Counted from the stretch's first letter, positions 1 to 7,009 are shown. The stretch: 18,080 nucleotides of DNA from Chitinophagaceae bacterium (GCA_025963615.1 JAOQAL010000541.1:1-18080), one strand, 5' to 3'. The notes: a model not told the origin generated them from the sequence alone. Program-made: numbers and translations.

Positions 1-657
1 TAAGGCTCCTACCGGACACACATCAATTACATTGCCGATAAAATCATTGTCGAGGCTTTTTTCAATGTAAGTAGCAATCTCGGAATGATCTCCCCGGTCT
101 AAAATGCCATGTAATCTTTTATTCGTCAACTGGTCGGCCGTATATACGCAACGGAAACAAAGTATGCACCTTGTCATATGGAGTTGTATATAGGGGCCCA
201 GGTTATGTTTTTCGAATGTTCTTCTTTTAAATTCGTAACGGGTCCCTTCTTTGCCATGCTCGTAACTCAGGTCCTGCAAATGGCATTCACCCGCCTGGTC
301 GCAAACCGGGCAATCCAAGGGATGATTGATCAGTAAAAATTCAACGACCCCGTTTCTCGCATCAATCACTTTCTCACTCGTAATATTTTTGACGACCATG
401 CCATCCATCACGGTCGTACGGCAACTGGCAACGAGCTTCGGCATGGGTCTTGGGTCCGCCGACGAACCGGCAGCCACTTCTACCAAACAGGTACGGCATT
501 TACCACCGCTGCCTTTTAATGGTGTGTAATAACACATCGCCGGCGGCGCTACATCACCACCTACTTTGCGGGCAGCCTGCAGAATAGTAGTACCGGCAGG
601 CACCTCCACCGTGATGTTATCAATAGTTACTTTAAAAAGTTTTATTTCGTCAGCCAT
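1..657 (-). CDS. nuoG: NADH-quinone oxidoreductase subunit G, N-terminal part (cut by window edge)
   Basis: Peripheral-arm subunit of complex I that passes electrons from NuoF/NuoE along a chain of iron-sulfur clusters. Translating the minus strand from the ATG at 657 gives 219 residues open to the window edge. The [2Fe-2S] ferredoxin-like ligands are C42, C54, C57 and C79. The His/Cys cluster motif follows as HPLDCPVCDQAGEC (H112, C116, C119, C125). The next [4Fe-4S] motif is CILCFRC (C164, C167, C170), with its fourth ligand C214 in DVCPVGAL. The molybdopterin-like C-terminal domain must lie left of the window. No Shine-Dalgarno sequence is seen, and the left inverted repeat of the cassette upstream ends only 8 bases before the start codon. 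The order after nuoF fits the standard nuo operon. Confidence 0.96.
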   Translation of the reverse strand, partial: MADEIKLFKVTIDNITVEVPAGTTILQAARKVGGDVAPPAMCYYTPLKGSGGKCRTCLVEVAAGSSADPRPMPKLVASCRTTVMDGMVVKNITSEKVIDARNGVVEFLLINHPLDCPVCDQAGECHLQDLSYEHGKEGTRYEFKRRTFEKHNLGPYIQLHMTRCILCFRCVYTADQLTNKRLHGILDRGDHSEIATYIEKSLDNDFIGNVIDVCPVGAL

Positions 658-665
658 ATGTTGTG

Positions 666-701
666 TTTCACGCAAAGCTGCAAAGGAGCTAAGGCGCAAA
701 G
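666..701 (+). repeat. Left inverted repeat of the GxxExxY cassette
   Basis: Begins TTTCACGCAAAG and ends TAAGGCGCAAAG. From 670 it reads as four 8-bp words: ACGCAAAG, CTGCAAAG, GAGCTAAG, GCGCAAAG. The first 11 and last 12 bases match the reverse complement of 1086-1121 exactly; mismatches are confined to the middle. It probably forms most of the nuoG 5' leader. Confidence 0.75.
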
Positions 702-702
702 T

Positions 703-1080
703 TTATAAATTATTAACTATCCTATGAATTCCATCTTTTTATTAATGGCACATTAAAATTTATAAGTAATCCTAATTTCAATCCAGCCAGTTTTAAATAT
801 GTCTGCACTTGTTTGTAATGAATATCAGCAAGTGATTCGACTGATTTTAACTCCACAAGAACTATATCATCAATTATCACATCTGCCCTGAATCCTATTT
901 CTAATTTAATTTCTTCATGAATTAATGGAATACCATGTTGCCTTTTAAATGATATACCTTGTTTAGCCCATTCATAACAAAATATTTCTTCATACACACT
1001 TCAAACAACCCCGGACCATATTGTTTATGAATCCTAAAGCATACATCAACAATCAGCTTTGATAATTCGTTTTCCTTCAT
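703..1080 (-). pseudogene. GxxExxY family protein (PD-(D/E)XK_3-like), two compensating frameshifts
   Basis: Starts MKENELSKLIVDVC at 1080. Relative to the family, one base is missing near 1000-1001: the coding strand reads TTTGAAGTG where TTTGAAAGTG is expected. This shifts frame exactly inside the name-giving motif GLFESVY (G24, E27, Y30). A second lesion, one extra A in the five-A run at 736-740, restores the original frame, which then reads DGIHRIVNNL to the stop at 703-705. The repaired protein is 125 residues, the usual family length. The nuclease-like core is still visible as GFRAD (D67) and VELKS (E77, K79). As written, translation would give only short fragments. The function of the family is poorly known. 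Both lesions are in A runs, so sequencing error is possible, but the flanking nuo genes are intact. Confidence 0.85.
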
Positions 1081-1085
1081 TGTTT

Positions 1086-1121
1086 CTTTGCGCCTTAAAA
1101 TCTTTGCGCTTTTGCGTGAAA
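1086..1121 (-). repeat. Right inverted repeat of the GxxExxY cassette
   Basis: Read on the minus strand it begins TTTCACGCAAAA and ends TAAGGCGCAAAG, partner to 666-701. It abuts the nuoF TGA stop with no intervening base and lies 5 bases upstream of the pseudogene start. It shows the same 8-bp word structure: ACGCAAAA, GCGCAAAG, ATTTTAAG, GCGCAAAG. Confidence 0.75.
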
Positions 1122-2480
1122 TCAGGCTGTCACCAGCGTCTCCCGCGGATCCGCATAATGCGCTAAGCCATAATTTCTCCTCAAACATTCTTCAGGATTC
1201 AGCACATGCCATTCAAACTCGTCCCTGAAATGCCGGATGGCTGCAGCTACCGGCCATGCCGCCGCATCACCCAGCGGACAAATCGTATTGCCTTCAATCT
1301 TTCTCTGTATGTCCCAAAGCAAATCAATGTCGCTCATTTTTCCCTGTCCATTGTCCAGGCGCAATAATATTTTTTCCATCCACCCCGTTCCTTCCCGGCA
1401 GGGAGAACATTGACCGCAACTTTCATGGCGATAAAATCTTGCCAGTGTATACGTATGCTTCACTATGCACTGATCTTCATCTAAAACAATAAACCCCCCG
1501 GATCCCATCATGGAACCTGTTGCAAAACCACCATCACTCAAACTTTCATAGTTCATCAGCCGGGTATCGCCTTTGGCTGTTTTTAGTAAGAGATTCGCCG
1601 GTAAAATGGGAACGGATGAACCGCCCGGAATACAAGCTTTTAATTTTTTGCCTTTGGCAATACCACCACAATATTCATCACTGTAAATAAATTCTTCCAC
1701 GCTGATGGTCATATCAATTTCAAATACGCCTGGCTTATTGATATTCCCGCAGGCGGATATTAGTTTAGTGCCGGTTGATTTTCCCATTCCAATCTTCGAG
1801 TACTCTTCACCCCCTTCATTGATGATAGGAACTATTGCCGCTATGGTCTCTACATTATTGACAACCGTCGGGCAATCCCATAAACCTTTTATTGCCGGGA
1901 ACGGGGGTTTAATCCTGGGGTTGCCTCTCTTTCCTTCCAGGCTCTCGAGCAAGGCAGTTTCCTCACCACAGATATAAGCACCAGCCCCACGTTGTATATG
2001 TATTTCACAATCAAATCCACTTCCTAAAATATTCTTTCCCAGCCAACCATTGTCCTTAGCTTCGGCAATGGCCTGTTCCAGGATATCAACGATCCATGCA
2101 TATTCGCCACGGATATAGATATAAGAATTTTTACTGCCCATGGCGAATGAGCTCACAATCATTCCTTCAATCAATAAATGTGGAAGGAATTCCATTAGAT
2201 ACCGGTCCTTAAAAGTACCGGGTTCACTTTCATCTGCATTTACCACCAGGTAGCGGGGTACCCCTTCAGGCTTTGCAAGAAAACTCCACTTCATCCCGGT
2301 AGGAAAACCTGCCCCACCACGACCACGCAGACCGCTTTTCTTTACTTCATCCGTAACCTGGTCCGGGCTTAATGTTTTCAATGCCTTCTCCACGCTCCGG
2401 TAGCCACCTTCGCGACGGTAAACATCATAAAACCTGATGCCTTCTACTTTATCCTTTTCTAATAATAATTTTCTTCCCAT
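1122..2480 (-). CDS. nuoF: NADH-quinone oxidoreductase subunit F (NADH- and FMN-binding)
   Basis: Catalytic entry subunit of complex I: it oxidises NADH through FMN and feeds the iron-sulfur chain from the cytoplasmic side. The 452-residue product has the FMN/NADH motif GLRGRGGAGFPTGMKW (about 50-65), NADESEPGTFKDR (81-93), and GAGAYICGEETALLESLEG (165-183). The [4Fe-4S] ligands are C355, C358 and C361 in SCGQCSPCREGTGW and C401 in CPLGDAAAWP. Length and motifs are normal for the family. It starts at an ATG with no obvious ribosome-binding site. Two unrelated genes separate it from nuoE, its usual partner, and a GxxExxY cassette begins directly at its stop codon. Confidence 0.97.
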   Translation of the reverse strand: MGRKLLLEKDKVEGIRFYDVYRREGGYRSVEKALKTLSPDQVTDEVKKSGLRGRGGAGFPTGMKWSFLAKPEGVPRYLVVNADESEPGTFKDRYLMEFLPHLLIEGMIVSSFAMGSKNSYIYIRGEYAWIVDILEQAIAEAKDNGWLGKNILGSGFDCEIHIQRGAGAYICGEETALLESLEGKRGNPRIKPPFPAIKGLWDCPTVVNNVETIAAIVPIINEGGEEYSKIGMGKSTGTKLISACGNINKPGVFEIDMTISVEEFIYSDEYCGGIAKGKKLKACIPGGSSVPILPANLLLKTAKGDTRLMNYESLSDGGFATGSMMGSGGFIVLDEDQCIVKHTYTLARFYRHESCGQCSPCREGTGWMEKILLRLDNGQGKMSDIDLLWDIQRKIEGNTICPLGDAAAWPVAAAIRHFRDEFEWHVLNPEECLRRNYGLAHYADPRETLVTA

Positions 2481-2491
2481 TCGTATAAGTC

Positions 2492-2535
2492 AAAATTTAA
2501 AAATCCGAAACTCAGAAGCCTGACTTTTAAATTTT
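2492..2535. repeat. AT-rich inverted repeat between nuoF and the SnoaL-like gene
   Basis: AAAATTTAAAA (2492-2502) pairs with TTTTAAATTTT (2525-2535), an 11-bp inverted repeat around a 22-base spacer. In RNA it would be a weak A/U stem. It resembles the inverted-arm layout of the other nuo spacers, but its very low complexity weakens the case. Confidence 0.4.
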
Positions 2536-2543
2536 TAATTAGT

Positions 2544-2993
2544 TCACAATTTTGTACTCTGTCTCGCATACAACTGCCAGCCTTTCTTATTCTGTAACCA
2601 TACTTCCATTACAAACAAATCCAGACCAAAAGCTTTTCCATCCCTTATACCACTAACCGATATTTTTTCTTTCACGATTGCTTTTTCTTTATTTACATCT
2701 ATCAAAACAGAATTGTCTTGTATTTTATCATAGGCCAGAAAACCGCTGATCATGTCGTTCACCACATCTTTTTTCGTCTGCACCCATCCACTGGAATGTC
2801 CAAATGCAACATCTTTGTGTAACAAGGCATTCAGTGTAGCGCTGTCTTTATTCACCAACGCTTTTTCAAGTCGTACTACGGCATCCAGGATGGCCGTGGT
2901 ATCTTTTTGAGCCATTACCGACAGCCGGACGAAAAGCAATATGGCTATGATAAGTACGTGGCGCATATAGGTTTTACTTTTTCGCATAGTCAT
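2544..2993 (-). CDS. Secreted SnoaL-like / DUF4440-type protein
   Basis: 149 residues. The N-terminus is a signal peptide: hydrophobic stretch HVLIIAILLFVRLSVMA, probably cut before QKD. The mature part reads as a single NTF2/SnoaL-like domain, with a helical start (AILDAVVRLEKALVNKDSATLNALL), then the W..TKKDVVNDMISG segment and a final VWLQNKKGWQLYARQSTKL strand, as in DUF4440 proteins. Exported members have no well-defined reaction, so no enzyme activity is claimed. The ATG at 2993 overlaps the upstream VOC gene by 20 bases; an ATG at 2966 would remove the overlap and still leave a signal peptide, so the start is uncertain. The pair appears translationally coupled and is not a normal part of a nuo operon. 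Confidence 0.75.
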   Translation of the reverse strand: MTMRKSKTYMRHVLIIAILLFVRLSVMAQKDTTAILDAVVRLEKALVNKDSATLNALLHKDVAFGHSSGWVQTKKDVVNDMISGFLAYDKIQDNSVLIDVNKEKAIVKEKISVSGIRDGKAFGLDLFVMEVWLQNKKGWQLYARQSTKL

Positions 2994-3387
2994 GGTTGAA
3001 CATCCAGTTGATGTTAAATTTATCAGTAAGCATTCCGAATTTAGCGCCCCAGAAAGTATCCTGCAATGGCATGGTCACCTTGGCTCCTTCTGCCAGGGCG
3101 ACAAATGTTTTATCAATACTTTCCACTGTTTTAAAATTAAGTGAAAGGCTCATGTTGGTACCACTACTGACTGATTGCCCGGGCATACTATCTGAAACCA
3201 TAAAAGTCAAATCGCCTGCCTGGAAACTAGCATGCATTATTTTGTCTTTAGATTCAGGCTTCGATTCCATGGGCGATTCACCAAAAGTTTGCTGAAACAA
3301 AACCTGTCCATCAAATACTTTTGCATAAAAAGCTAAGGCCTCCGCCGCATTGCCATTGAAATTCAAATATGGTACAATCGCTTCCAT
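2974..3387 (-). CDS. VOC family protein (PhnB / glyoxalase-like)
   Basis: 137-residue cytoplasmic protein of the vicinal-oxygen-chelate fold, PhnB/3-demethylubiquinone-like type. It opens MEAIVPYLNFNGNAAEALAFY, the typical PhnB first strand and helix. It continues with KIMHASFQAGDLTFMVSD and ends with the characteristic WGAKFGMLTDKFNINWMFN. Substrate and reaction are unknown for most such proteins. It lies 19 bases after nuoE and overlaps the secreted SnoaL-like gene, so it is probably transcribed with the nuo genes. Nothing in the sequence ties it to complex I assembly; it may be a passenger. Confidence 0.85.
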   Translation of the reverse strand: MEAIVPYLNFNGNAAEALAFYAKVFDGQVLFQQTFGESPMESKPESKDKIMHASFQAGDLTFMVSDSMPGQSVSSGTNMSLSLNFKTVESIDKTFVALAEGAKVTMPLQDTFWGAKFGMLTDKFNINWMFNHDYAKK

Positions 3388-3406
3388 AAAAAAATTTTTA
3401 AGTTAA

Positions 3407-3904
3407 TTAATTATTTGCCGCAGCATTTTTCCTGCATTCCTCAATAATTGAATTTACTTTTTCTTCTGTTAAATATTCCCTGAAGGTCTTGCCCATCTGC
3501 ATCATCGGGGCATAGCCACAGGCACCGAGGCATTCTACTGTTTTTAATGTAAATAACCCATCGGTAGTAGTTTCACCAGGTTTGATTCCCAGTTTATCGA
3601 AAATGTATTTAATGATACCGTCACTTCCGTTAAGCATACATGGCCCGGTCTGGCATACTTCAAAAAGATATTTACCAACGGGTTTTAAATTATACATACT
3701 GTAAAAAGTAGCTACCTCATATACTTCAATCGGTTCCAGTTTCAGCAGCGAAGCAACATAATCCATGGTATCACTGCTCAACCAACCACCAAATTCCTGC
3801 TGCGCCAGATGAAGCACAGGCAATAAGGCACTTTTATGCTTCCCAGCCGGGTAGCGGGCTATAATACGTTCAACTTCCTTTAATTTATCGTCTGAAAAAG
3901 TCAT
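3407..3904 (-). CDS. nuoE: NADH-quinone oxidoreductase subunit E ([2Fe-2S])
   Basis: 24-kDa-type subunit of the NADH-dehydrogenase module, a thioredoxin-fold protein carrying one [2Fe-2S] cluster beside NuoF. All four ligands are present: C84 and C89 in CQTGPC, and C125 and C129 in ECLGACG. The helical N-terminus with LLPVLHLAQQEFGGWL and the motif EVYEVATFYSMY (60-71) are family hallmarks. The length of 165 residues is normal. It starts at the ATG at 3904, directly after a TAAAATG heptamer array in the nuoD-nuoE spacer. It is followed by two foreign genes instead of nuoF. Confidence 0.96.
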   Translation of the reverse strand: MTFSDDKLKEVERIIARYPAGKHKSALLPVLHLAQQEFGGWLSSDTMDYVASLLKLEPIEVYEVATFYSMYNLKPVGKYLFEVCQTGPCMLNGSDGIIKYIFDKLGIKPGETTTDGLFTLKTVECLGACGYAPMMQMGKTFREYLTEEKVNSIIEECRKNAAANN

Positions 3905-3905
3905 A

Positions 3906-3963
3906 TAAAATGTAAAATGATAAATGTAAAATGTAAAATGTAAAATGGCTTCCCTTTTACATT
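3906..3963. repeat. TAAAATG heptamer array and hairpin in the nuoD-nuoE spacer
   Basis: Six contiguous 7-bp units run from 3906 to 3947: five exact TAAAATG and one variant ATAAATG. The last unit feeds a perfect 9-bp inverted repeat, AATGTAAAA (3937-3945) with TTTTACATT (3955-3963), around a 9-base loop. It lies wholly between nuoD and nuoE. No protein signal is seen in it. An RNA structure here could affect nuoE translation or processing; that is inference. Confidence 0.8.
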
Positions 3964-3985
3964 CAATATTTTAAATTTTAAATTT

Positions 3986-5209
3986 CTAAGCATCCATCTC
4001 GCCCGCAATTAAATTCAAACTACTCATCACTATAATCGCATCACTCAACATGGCTCCTTTTGTCAATTCTTCAAAAGCCTGATAATAAATAAAACAAGGT
4101 CTGCGGAAATGTAAGCGATAGGGGGTTCTGCCACCATCACTTACGAGGTAAAATCCAACCTCCCCATTAGCGCCTTCGACGGATTGATACACTTCCCCGG
4201 CCGGCATGTCGATTTCACCCATGATAATTTTAAAATGCCAGATCAGCGCTTCCATCTTGGTATACACGTCTTTCTTTTCGGGCAAATAATATTCGGGCAC
4301 ATCGGCATGATATATTTCCGCTTCAGCACCTTTGAACTCCTGCACTTTTTTATACGCCTGTTCTATCAAACTCAGGGATTGCCATATTTCTTCATTGCGT
4401 ACCAGGAAACGATCATAACAATCACCGGTGGTACCAACCGGGACTTTAAAATCAAAATCCTCATAACTACTGTAAGGGTTTTGAGTCCTTACATCATAGT
4501 CAACTCCTGCTGCACGCAGGTTGGGACCGGTAAATCCGTAGTTGAGGGCTCTTTCAGCACTAATGGGGCCAGCGCCAATGGTGCGTTCCATGAATATCCT
4601 GTTGCGTGTAAAAAGATTTTCAAACTCTTTTTGTACCACCGGATATTCCTTTAAAAACTTTTCTATTTTCTGAAAAGCGATATCATTAAAATTCCGTTCA
4701 AATCCGCCAATACGCCCGATATTGGTAGTTAATCTTGAACCGCATATTTCTTCATATATCTCGTAAATCAATTCACGATACTGCATTACATACAGAAACC
4801 CTGTATAAGCACCGCTGTCTACCCCTACAATTGAATTACAGATAAGGTGATCAGAAATCCGCGACAACTCCATGATAATGATGCGCAGGTAGTCGACCCG
4901 TTTCGGAGTTTTTACACCGAGTAATTTTTCGCAGGTTAGATGCCAGCCCATATTATTGAGCGGGGCTGAACAATAATTTAACCGATCAGTAAGCGGAGTG
5001 ATCTGGTAAAGGGGGCGACGTTCAGCAATCTTTTCGAATGCACGGTGTATATAGCCGATGGTCTGTTCGGTAGAAACAATTCTTTCTCCATCCAACTCAA
5101 GAATATTCTGCATCACACCATGCGTGGCCGGGTGCGTAGGACCCAGGTTCAGCGTAGTGGTGGTCTTTTCAATACTTCCTTCCGGTAATTTTATGTGTTG
5201 CTCAGACAT
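3986..5209 (-). CDS. nuoD: NADH-quinone oxidoreductase subunit D (49-kDa-type)
   Basis: Quinone-module subunit of complex I that, with NuoB, forms the ubiquinone/menaquinone pocket at the membrane interface. The 407-residue protein has the signature LGPTHPATHGVMQNILELDGE (22-42), YIHRAFEKIAERRPLYQ, and the C-terminal DGGRTPYRLHFRRPCF, with the family's usual end RIxxPxF-like and GExDA. H30 and Y79 (in TDRLNY) fall where the quinone head-group-binding His and Tyr are expected; this is inference from alignment by eye. It is not fused to NuoC, unlike the E. coli NuoCD form. It begins 19 bases after nuoC. Confidence 0.97.
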   Translation of the reverse strand: MSEQHIKLPEGSIEKTTTTLNLGPTHPATHGVMQNILELDGERIVSTEQTIGYIHRAFEKIAERRPLYQITPLTDRLNYCSAPLNNMGWHLTCEKLLGVKTPKRVDYLRIIIMELSRISDHLICNSIVGVDSGAYTGFLYVMQYRELIYEIYEEICGSRLTTNIGRIGGFERNFNDIAFQKIEKFLKEYPVVQKEFENLFTRNRIFMERTIGAGPISAERALNYGFTGPNLRAAGVDYDVRTQNPYSSYEDFDFKVPVGTTGDCYDRFLVRNEEIWQSLSLIEQAYKKVQEFKGAEAEIYHADVPEYYLPEKKDVYTKMEALIWHFKIIMGEIDMPAGEVYQSVEGANGEVGFYLVSDGGRTPYRLHFRRPCFIYYQAFEELTKGAMLSDAIIVMSSLNLIAGEMDA

Positions 5210-5228
5210 AAATCTATTTGAATCCAGT

Positions 5229-5813
5229 TTACACGATTTCTCCGCCTATATTATTTTTATCCGCCTCTATCAGGGTTCCGTGATCTGTTTTTTCAGTTCC
5301 AAACCCCAGTGTTCCCCCTCTTCCAAACATTTCATCATCTTTATCAATCCGGCTTTGGTCTTCCAACGGAAATTCTTTACGCATCGGGAAATAATCCATT
5401 TCATCTACATTTAAAATCCGTTTCAGATTAGGATGACCGATAAAGTTTACCCCGTAAAAATCATAGGTTTCTCTTTCCATCCAGTTCGCTGAAGAAAATA
5501 ACCCGGTTGCCGTATAAACATCCGGCTTATTTATATCGGCAAACACTTTAAAACGGAGGCGTACATTATCTTCAAGATTATGCAGATGATAAACAACTGC
5601 AATTTCTCTTCCTTTTTGATCAGGATAATGTACCGCACATAAGTCTGTAAGAAATCTGAATTTCAGGTCCTCGCTATCAAATAAGAAATTCAGCACTTTC
5701 AGGTTAATGTCTTTGGGGGATTCAAAAGTCATCATCCCATAAGACTCTTCAAAGCCAATAACCTGCTCGCCGAATTTTTCCGTTAATTTTTGTTTTATAT
5801 AGTCGCTGGTCAT
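5229..5813 (-). CDS. nuoC: NADH-quinone oxidoreductase subunit C (30-kDa-type)
   Basis: Peripheral-arm structural subunit of complex I, 194 residues. It is identified by the 30-kDa signature ERETYDFYGVNFIGHPNLKR (113-132), followed by RIL and a DYFPMRKEFPLED tail. The N-terminal alpha/beta domain (SEDLKFRFLTDLCAVHYPD) is also typical. It carries no cofactor. The gene is separate from nuoD. The 83-base spacer upstream, to nuoB, is one of the period-7 inverted repeats in this window. Confidence 0.96.
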   Translation of the reverse strand: MTSDYIKQKLTEKFGEQVIGFEESYGMMTFESPKDINLKVLNFLFDSEDLKFRFLTDLCAVHYPDQKGREIAVVYHLHNLEDNVRLRFKVFADINKPDVYTATGLFSSANWMERETYDFYGVNFIGHPNLKRILNVDEMDYFPMRKEFPLEDQSRIDKDDEMFGRGGTLGFGTEKTDHGTLIEADKNNIGGEIV

Positions 5814-5815
5814 TC

Positions 5816-5893
5816 GATTGTAGATTGTAGATCGTAGATTTTAGATGGAGGATTCTTTAAATCCGAAATCTCAAATCTGCAATCGCAAATTCT
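5816..5893. repeat. Period-7 inverted arms (GATTGTA / AAATCTG) in the nuoB-nuoC spacer
   Basis: Left arm, 7 bases per unit from 5816: GATTGTA, GATTGTA, GATCGTA, GATTTTA, GATGGAG, GATTCTT. Right arm from 5859: AAATCCG, AAATCTC, AAATCTG, CAATCGC, AAATTCT. Read on the opposite strand, the right arm gives CAGATTT/GATTG words, so the arms are degenerate inverted copies. It occupies almost the whole 83-base gap between nuoB and nuoC. The same GATTGCA-type words occur inside hisS. Confidence 0.7.
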
Positions 5894-5896
5894 TAA

Positions 5897-6481
5897 TTAC
5901 TGTATTCCATAGCTTTCCAACAACGCTTTATATCGCTCGCCGCCTCGTCTCCTCAAACTTTCTTTTCCTACCAGGTCCTGTATTCTCATCACTCCATCTA
6001 TAATAGCTTCAGGTCGTGGAGGACAGCCAGGCACATACACATCAACCGGTACTACCTGGTCAATACCCTGCAATACGCTATACGTATCAAATATTCCACC
6101 GCTGCTGGCACAAGCTCCAACGGCAATCACCCAACGGGGCTCCGCCATTTGCAGGTAAACTTGTTTAACAACGGGACCCATTTTTTTTGCAATGGTTCCC
6201 ATAACCATTAATAAATCACACTGACGTGGGGAAAAACCTACCCGTTCGCTGCCAAATCTTGCCAGGTCATAATGAGCACCCATCGTTGCCATGAATTCTA
6301 TACCACAGCAGGAAGTAGCGAAAGGCAAGGGCCAGATAGAATTTTTTCTTGCCAGGCCAATTACTTTATCGAGTGATGTAGCAAAAAAGCCTTCTCCCTG
6401 GTGCCCTTCCGGCATTTCACCAATGCTGATATCGGAAACCAGGGGCTTCTGTGTTAAATTATATGATACCGGACGGCCCAT
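5897..6481 (-). CDS. nuoB: NADH-quinone oxidoreductase subunit B (N2 cluster)
   Basis: Carries cluster N2, the last iron-sulfur centre before quinone. Starting at the ATG at 6481 gives 194 residues beginning MGRPVSYNL. N2 ligands are the tandem C58-C59 in ATSCCGIEF, C124 in GACASSGG, and C153 in PGCPPRP. The frame is open further upstream to 6532, but those 17 extra residues (MIVIILYFTFF...) are translated spacer of the nuoA-nuoB repeat region and are absent from the family pattern, so the later ATG is preferred. Neighbours are nuoA upstream and nuoC downstream. Confidence 0.95.
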   Translation of the reverse strand: MGRPVSYNLTQKPLVSDISIGEMPEGHQGEGFFATSLDKVIGLARKNSIWPLPFATSCCGIEFMATMGAHYDLARFGSERVGFSPRQCDLLMVMGTIAKKMGPVVKQVYLQMAEPRWVIAVGACASSGGIFDTYSVLQGIDQVVPVDVYVPGCPPRPEAIIDGVMRIQDLVGKESLRRRGGERYKALLESYGIQ

Positions 6482-6489
6482 AAATTCAA

Positions 6490-6594
6490 AATTTAGAATG
6501 AAAAACGTAAAATATAAAATGATAACAATCACTAAGCTTACAAGTTCAGCCCAATGACTTTTACATTTTTCATTTTACATTCATAATTTAATAT
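6490..6594. repeat. TAAAATG-type inverted arms in the nuoA-nuoB spacer
   Basis: Left part contains AATGAAAAACGTAAAATA and TAAAATG (to about 6521). Right part contains TTTTACATTTTTCATTTTAC and ATTCATAATTT (6560-6589). The reverse complement of the right part gives AATGTAAAATGAAAAATG, so the spacer is a degenerate inverted repeat of the same words as the nuoD-nuoE array. AT-rich composition makes the exact edges uncertain. Confidence 0.55.
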
Positions 6595-6595
6595 T

Positions 6596-6991
6596 TCAAT
6601 CTTCCCACTTAAGAGCTCCTTTCTTAATGATATATATAAATCCACAAAGAAAAAAGCCCACAAACATTAGTACTGCCCAGAAACCGTTCCATCCTAAGCC
6701 CTTAAAATTGACAGCATAAGGATAAAAAAAGATAACTTCCACATCAAACAACACAAAAAGGATAGCCGTCAGAAAATATTTGATAGCCATAGGCTGACGG
6801 GCATCACCGTGGGTCTCGATACCACTGGCAAAGGTTTGCAGCTTATCGGTTGTTTTCCGTTTGGGGCCCAGTAAATGCGTCAGGATCATTAATAAGACAA
6901 CGAGGCCAACCGCAAAGATTATCTGTATTCCTACCGGTAGGTAAGAGGCGGCATTGGATGTGGAAATATTAGTCTGGAGTAAATGAATCAT
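6596..6991 (-). CDS. nuoA: NADH-quinone oxidoreductase subunit A
   Basis: Small membrane subunit of complex I next to the quinone tunnel. The 131 residues contain three predicted transmembrane helices, at about 17-41, 69-90 and 98-123. Between helices 1 and 2 is the long conserved loop (FASGIETHGDARQPMAIKYF), and helix 2 carries LFDVEVIFFYP with the conserved acidic pair. It is the first gene of the nuo operon here: upstream is a spacer with a promoter-like element and then the terminator of the next gene block. Confidence 0.95.
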   Translation of the reverse strand: MIHLLQTNISTSNAASYLPVGIQIIFAVGLVVLLMILTHLLGPKRKTTDKLQTFASGIETHGDARQPMAIKYFLTAILFVLFDVEVIFFYPYAVNFKGLGWNGFWAVLMFVGFFLCGFIYIIKKGALKWED

Positions 6992-7009
6992 AGTTTTTTA
7001 CTCAAGGGG

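Larger units (their letters stand above)
666..1121 (-). mobile_element. Candidate mobile cassette: GxxExxY pseudogene between inverted repeats
   Basis: A 456-bp segment fills the gap between the nuoF stop codon (1122-1124) and nuoG (start at 657). Its two ends, 666-701 and 1086-1121, are imperfect 36-bp inverted repeats with 29 of 36 matching positions by eye. Between them is one broken gene in the same direction as the operon. No target-site duplication is apparent and no transposase is encoded, so any movement would need an enzyme supplied elsewhere. That it is mobile is inference; the inverted ends and the exact fit between two operon genes are seen directly. Confidence 0.55.

Noticed and set aside
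922..1188. 88-codon frame starting inside nuoF and running into the GxxExxY gene
   Set aside because: The first part is nuoF read out of frame plus the inverted repeat; only the part from 1080 on is real family sequence, treated as a pseudogene.
2529..3405. AAATTTTTAA-type words on both sides of the VOC/SnoaL pair as possible insertion duplications
   Set aside because: The words are short, pure A/T and expected by chance in these spacers.
3906..3947. Short tandem array that might be taken for a CRISPR
   Set aside because: Units are 7 bp with no unique spacers and no cas genes nearby; it is a simple heptamer repeat.
4184..4654. 156-codon open frame on the plus strand opposite nuoD
   Set aside because: It is a shadow of the well-supported nuoD coding frame; the translation has no recognisable domain and no start context.
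6482..6532. 17-residue hydrophobic N-terminal extension of NuoB as a membrane anchor
   Set aside because: It is translated spacer repeat DNA; NuoB is a soluble peripheral subunit and the ATG at 6481 gives the normal N-terminus.
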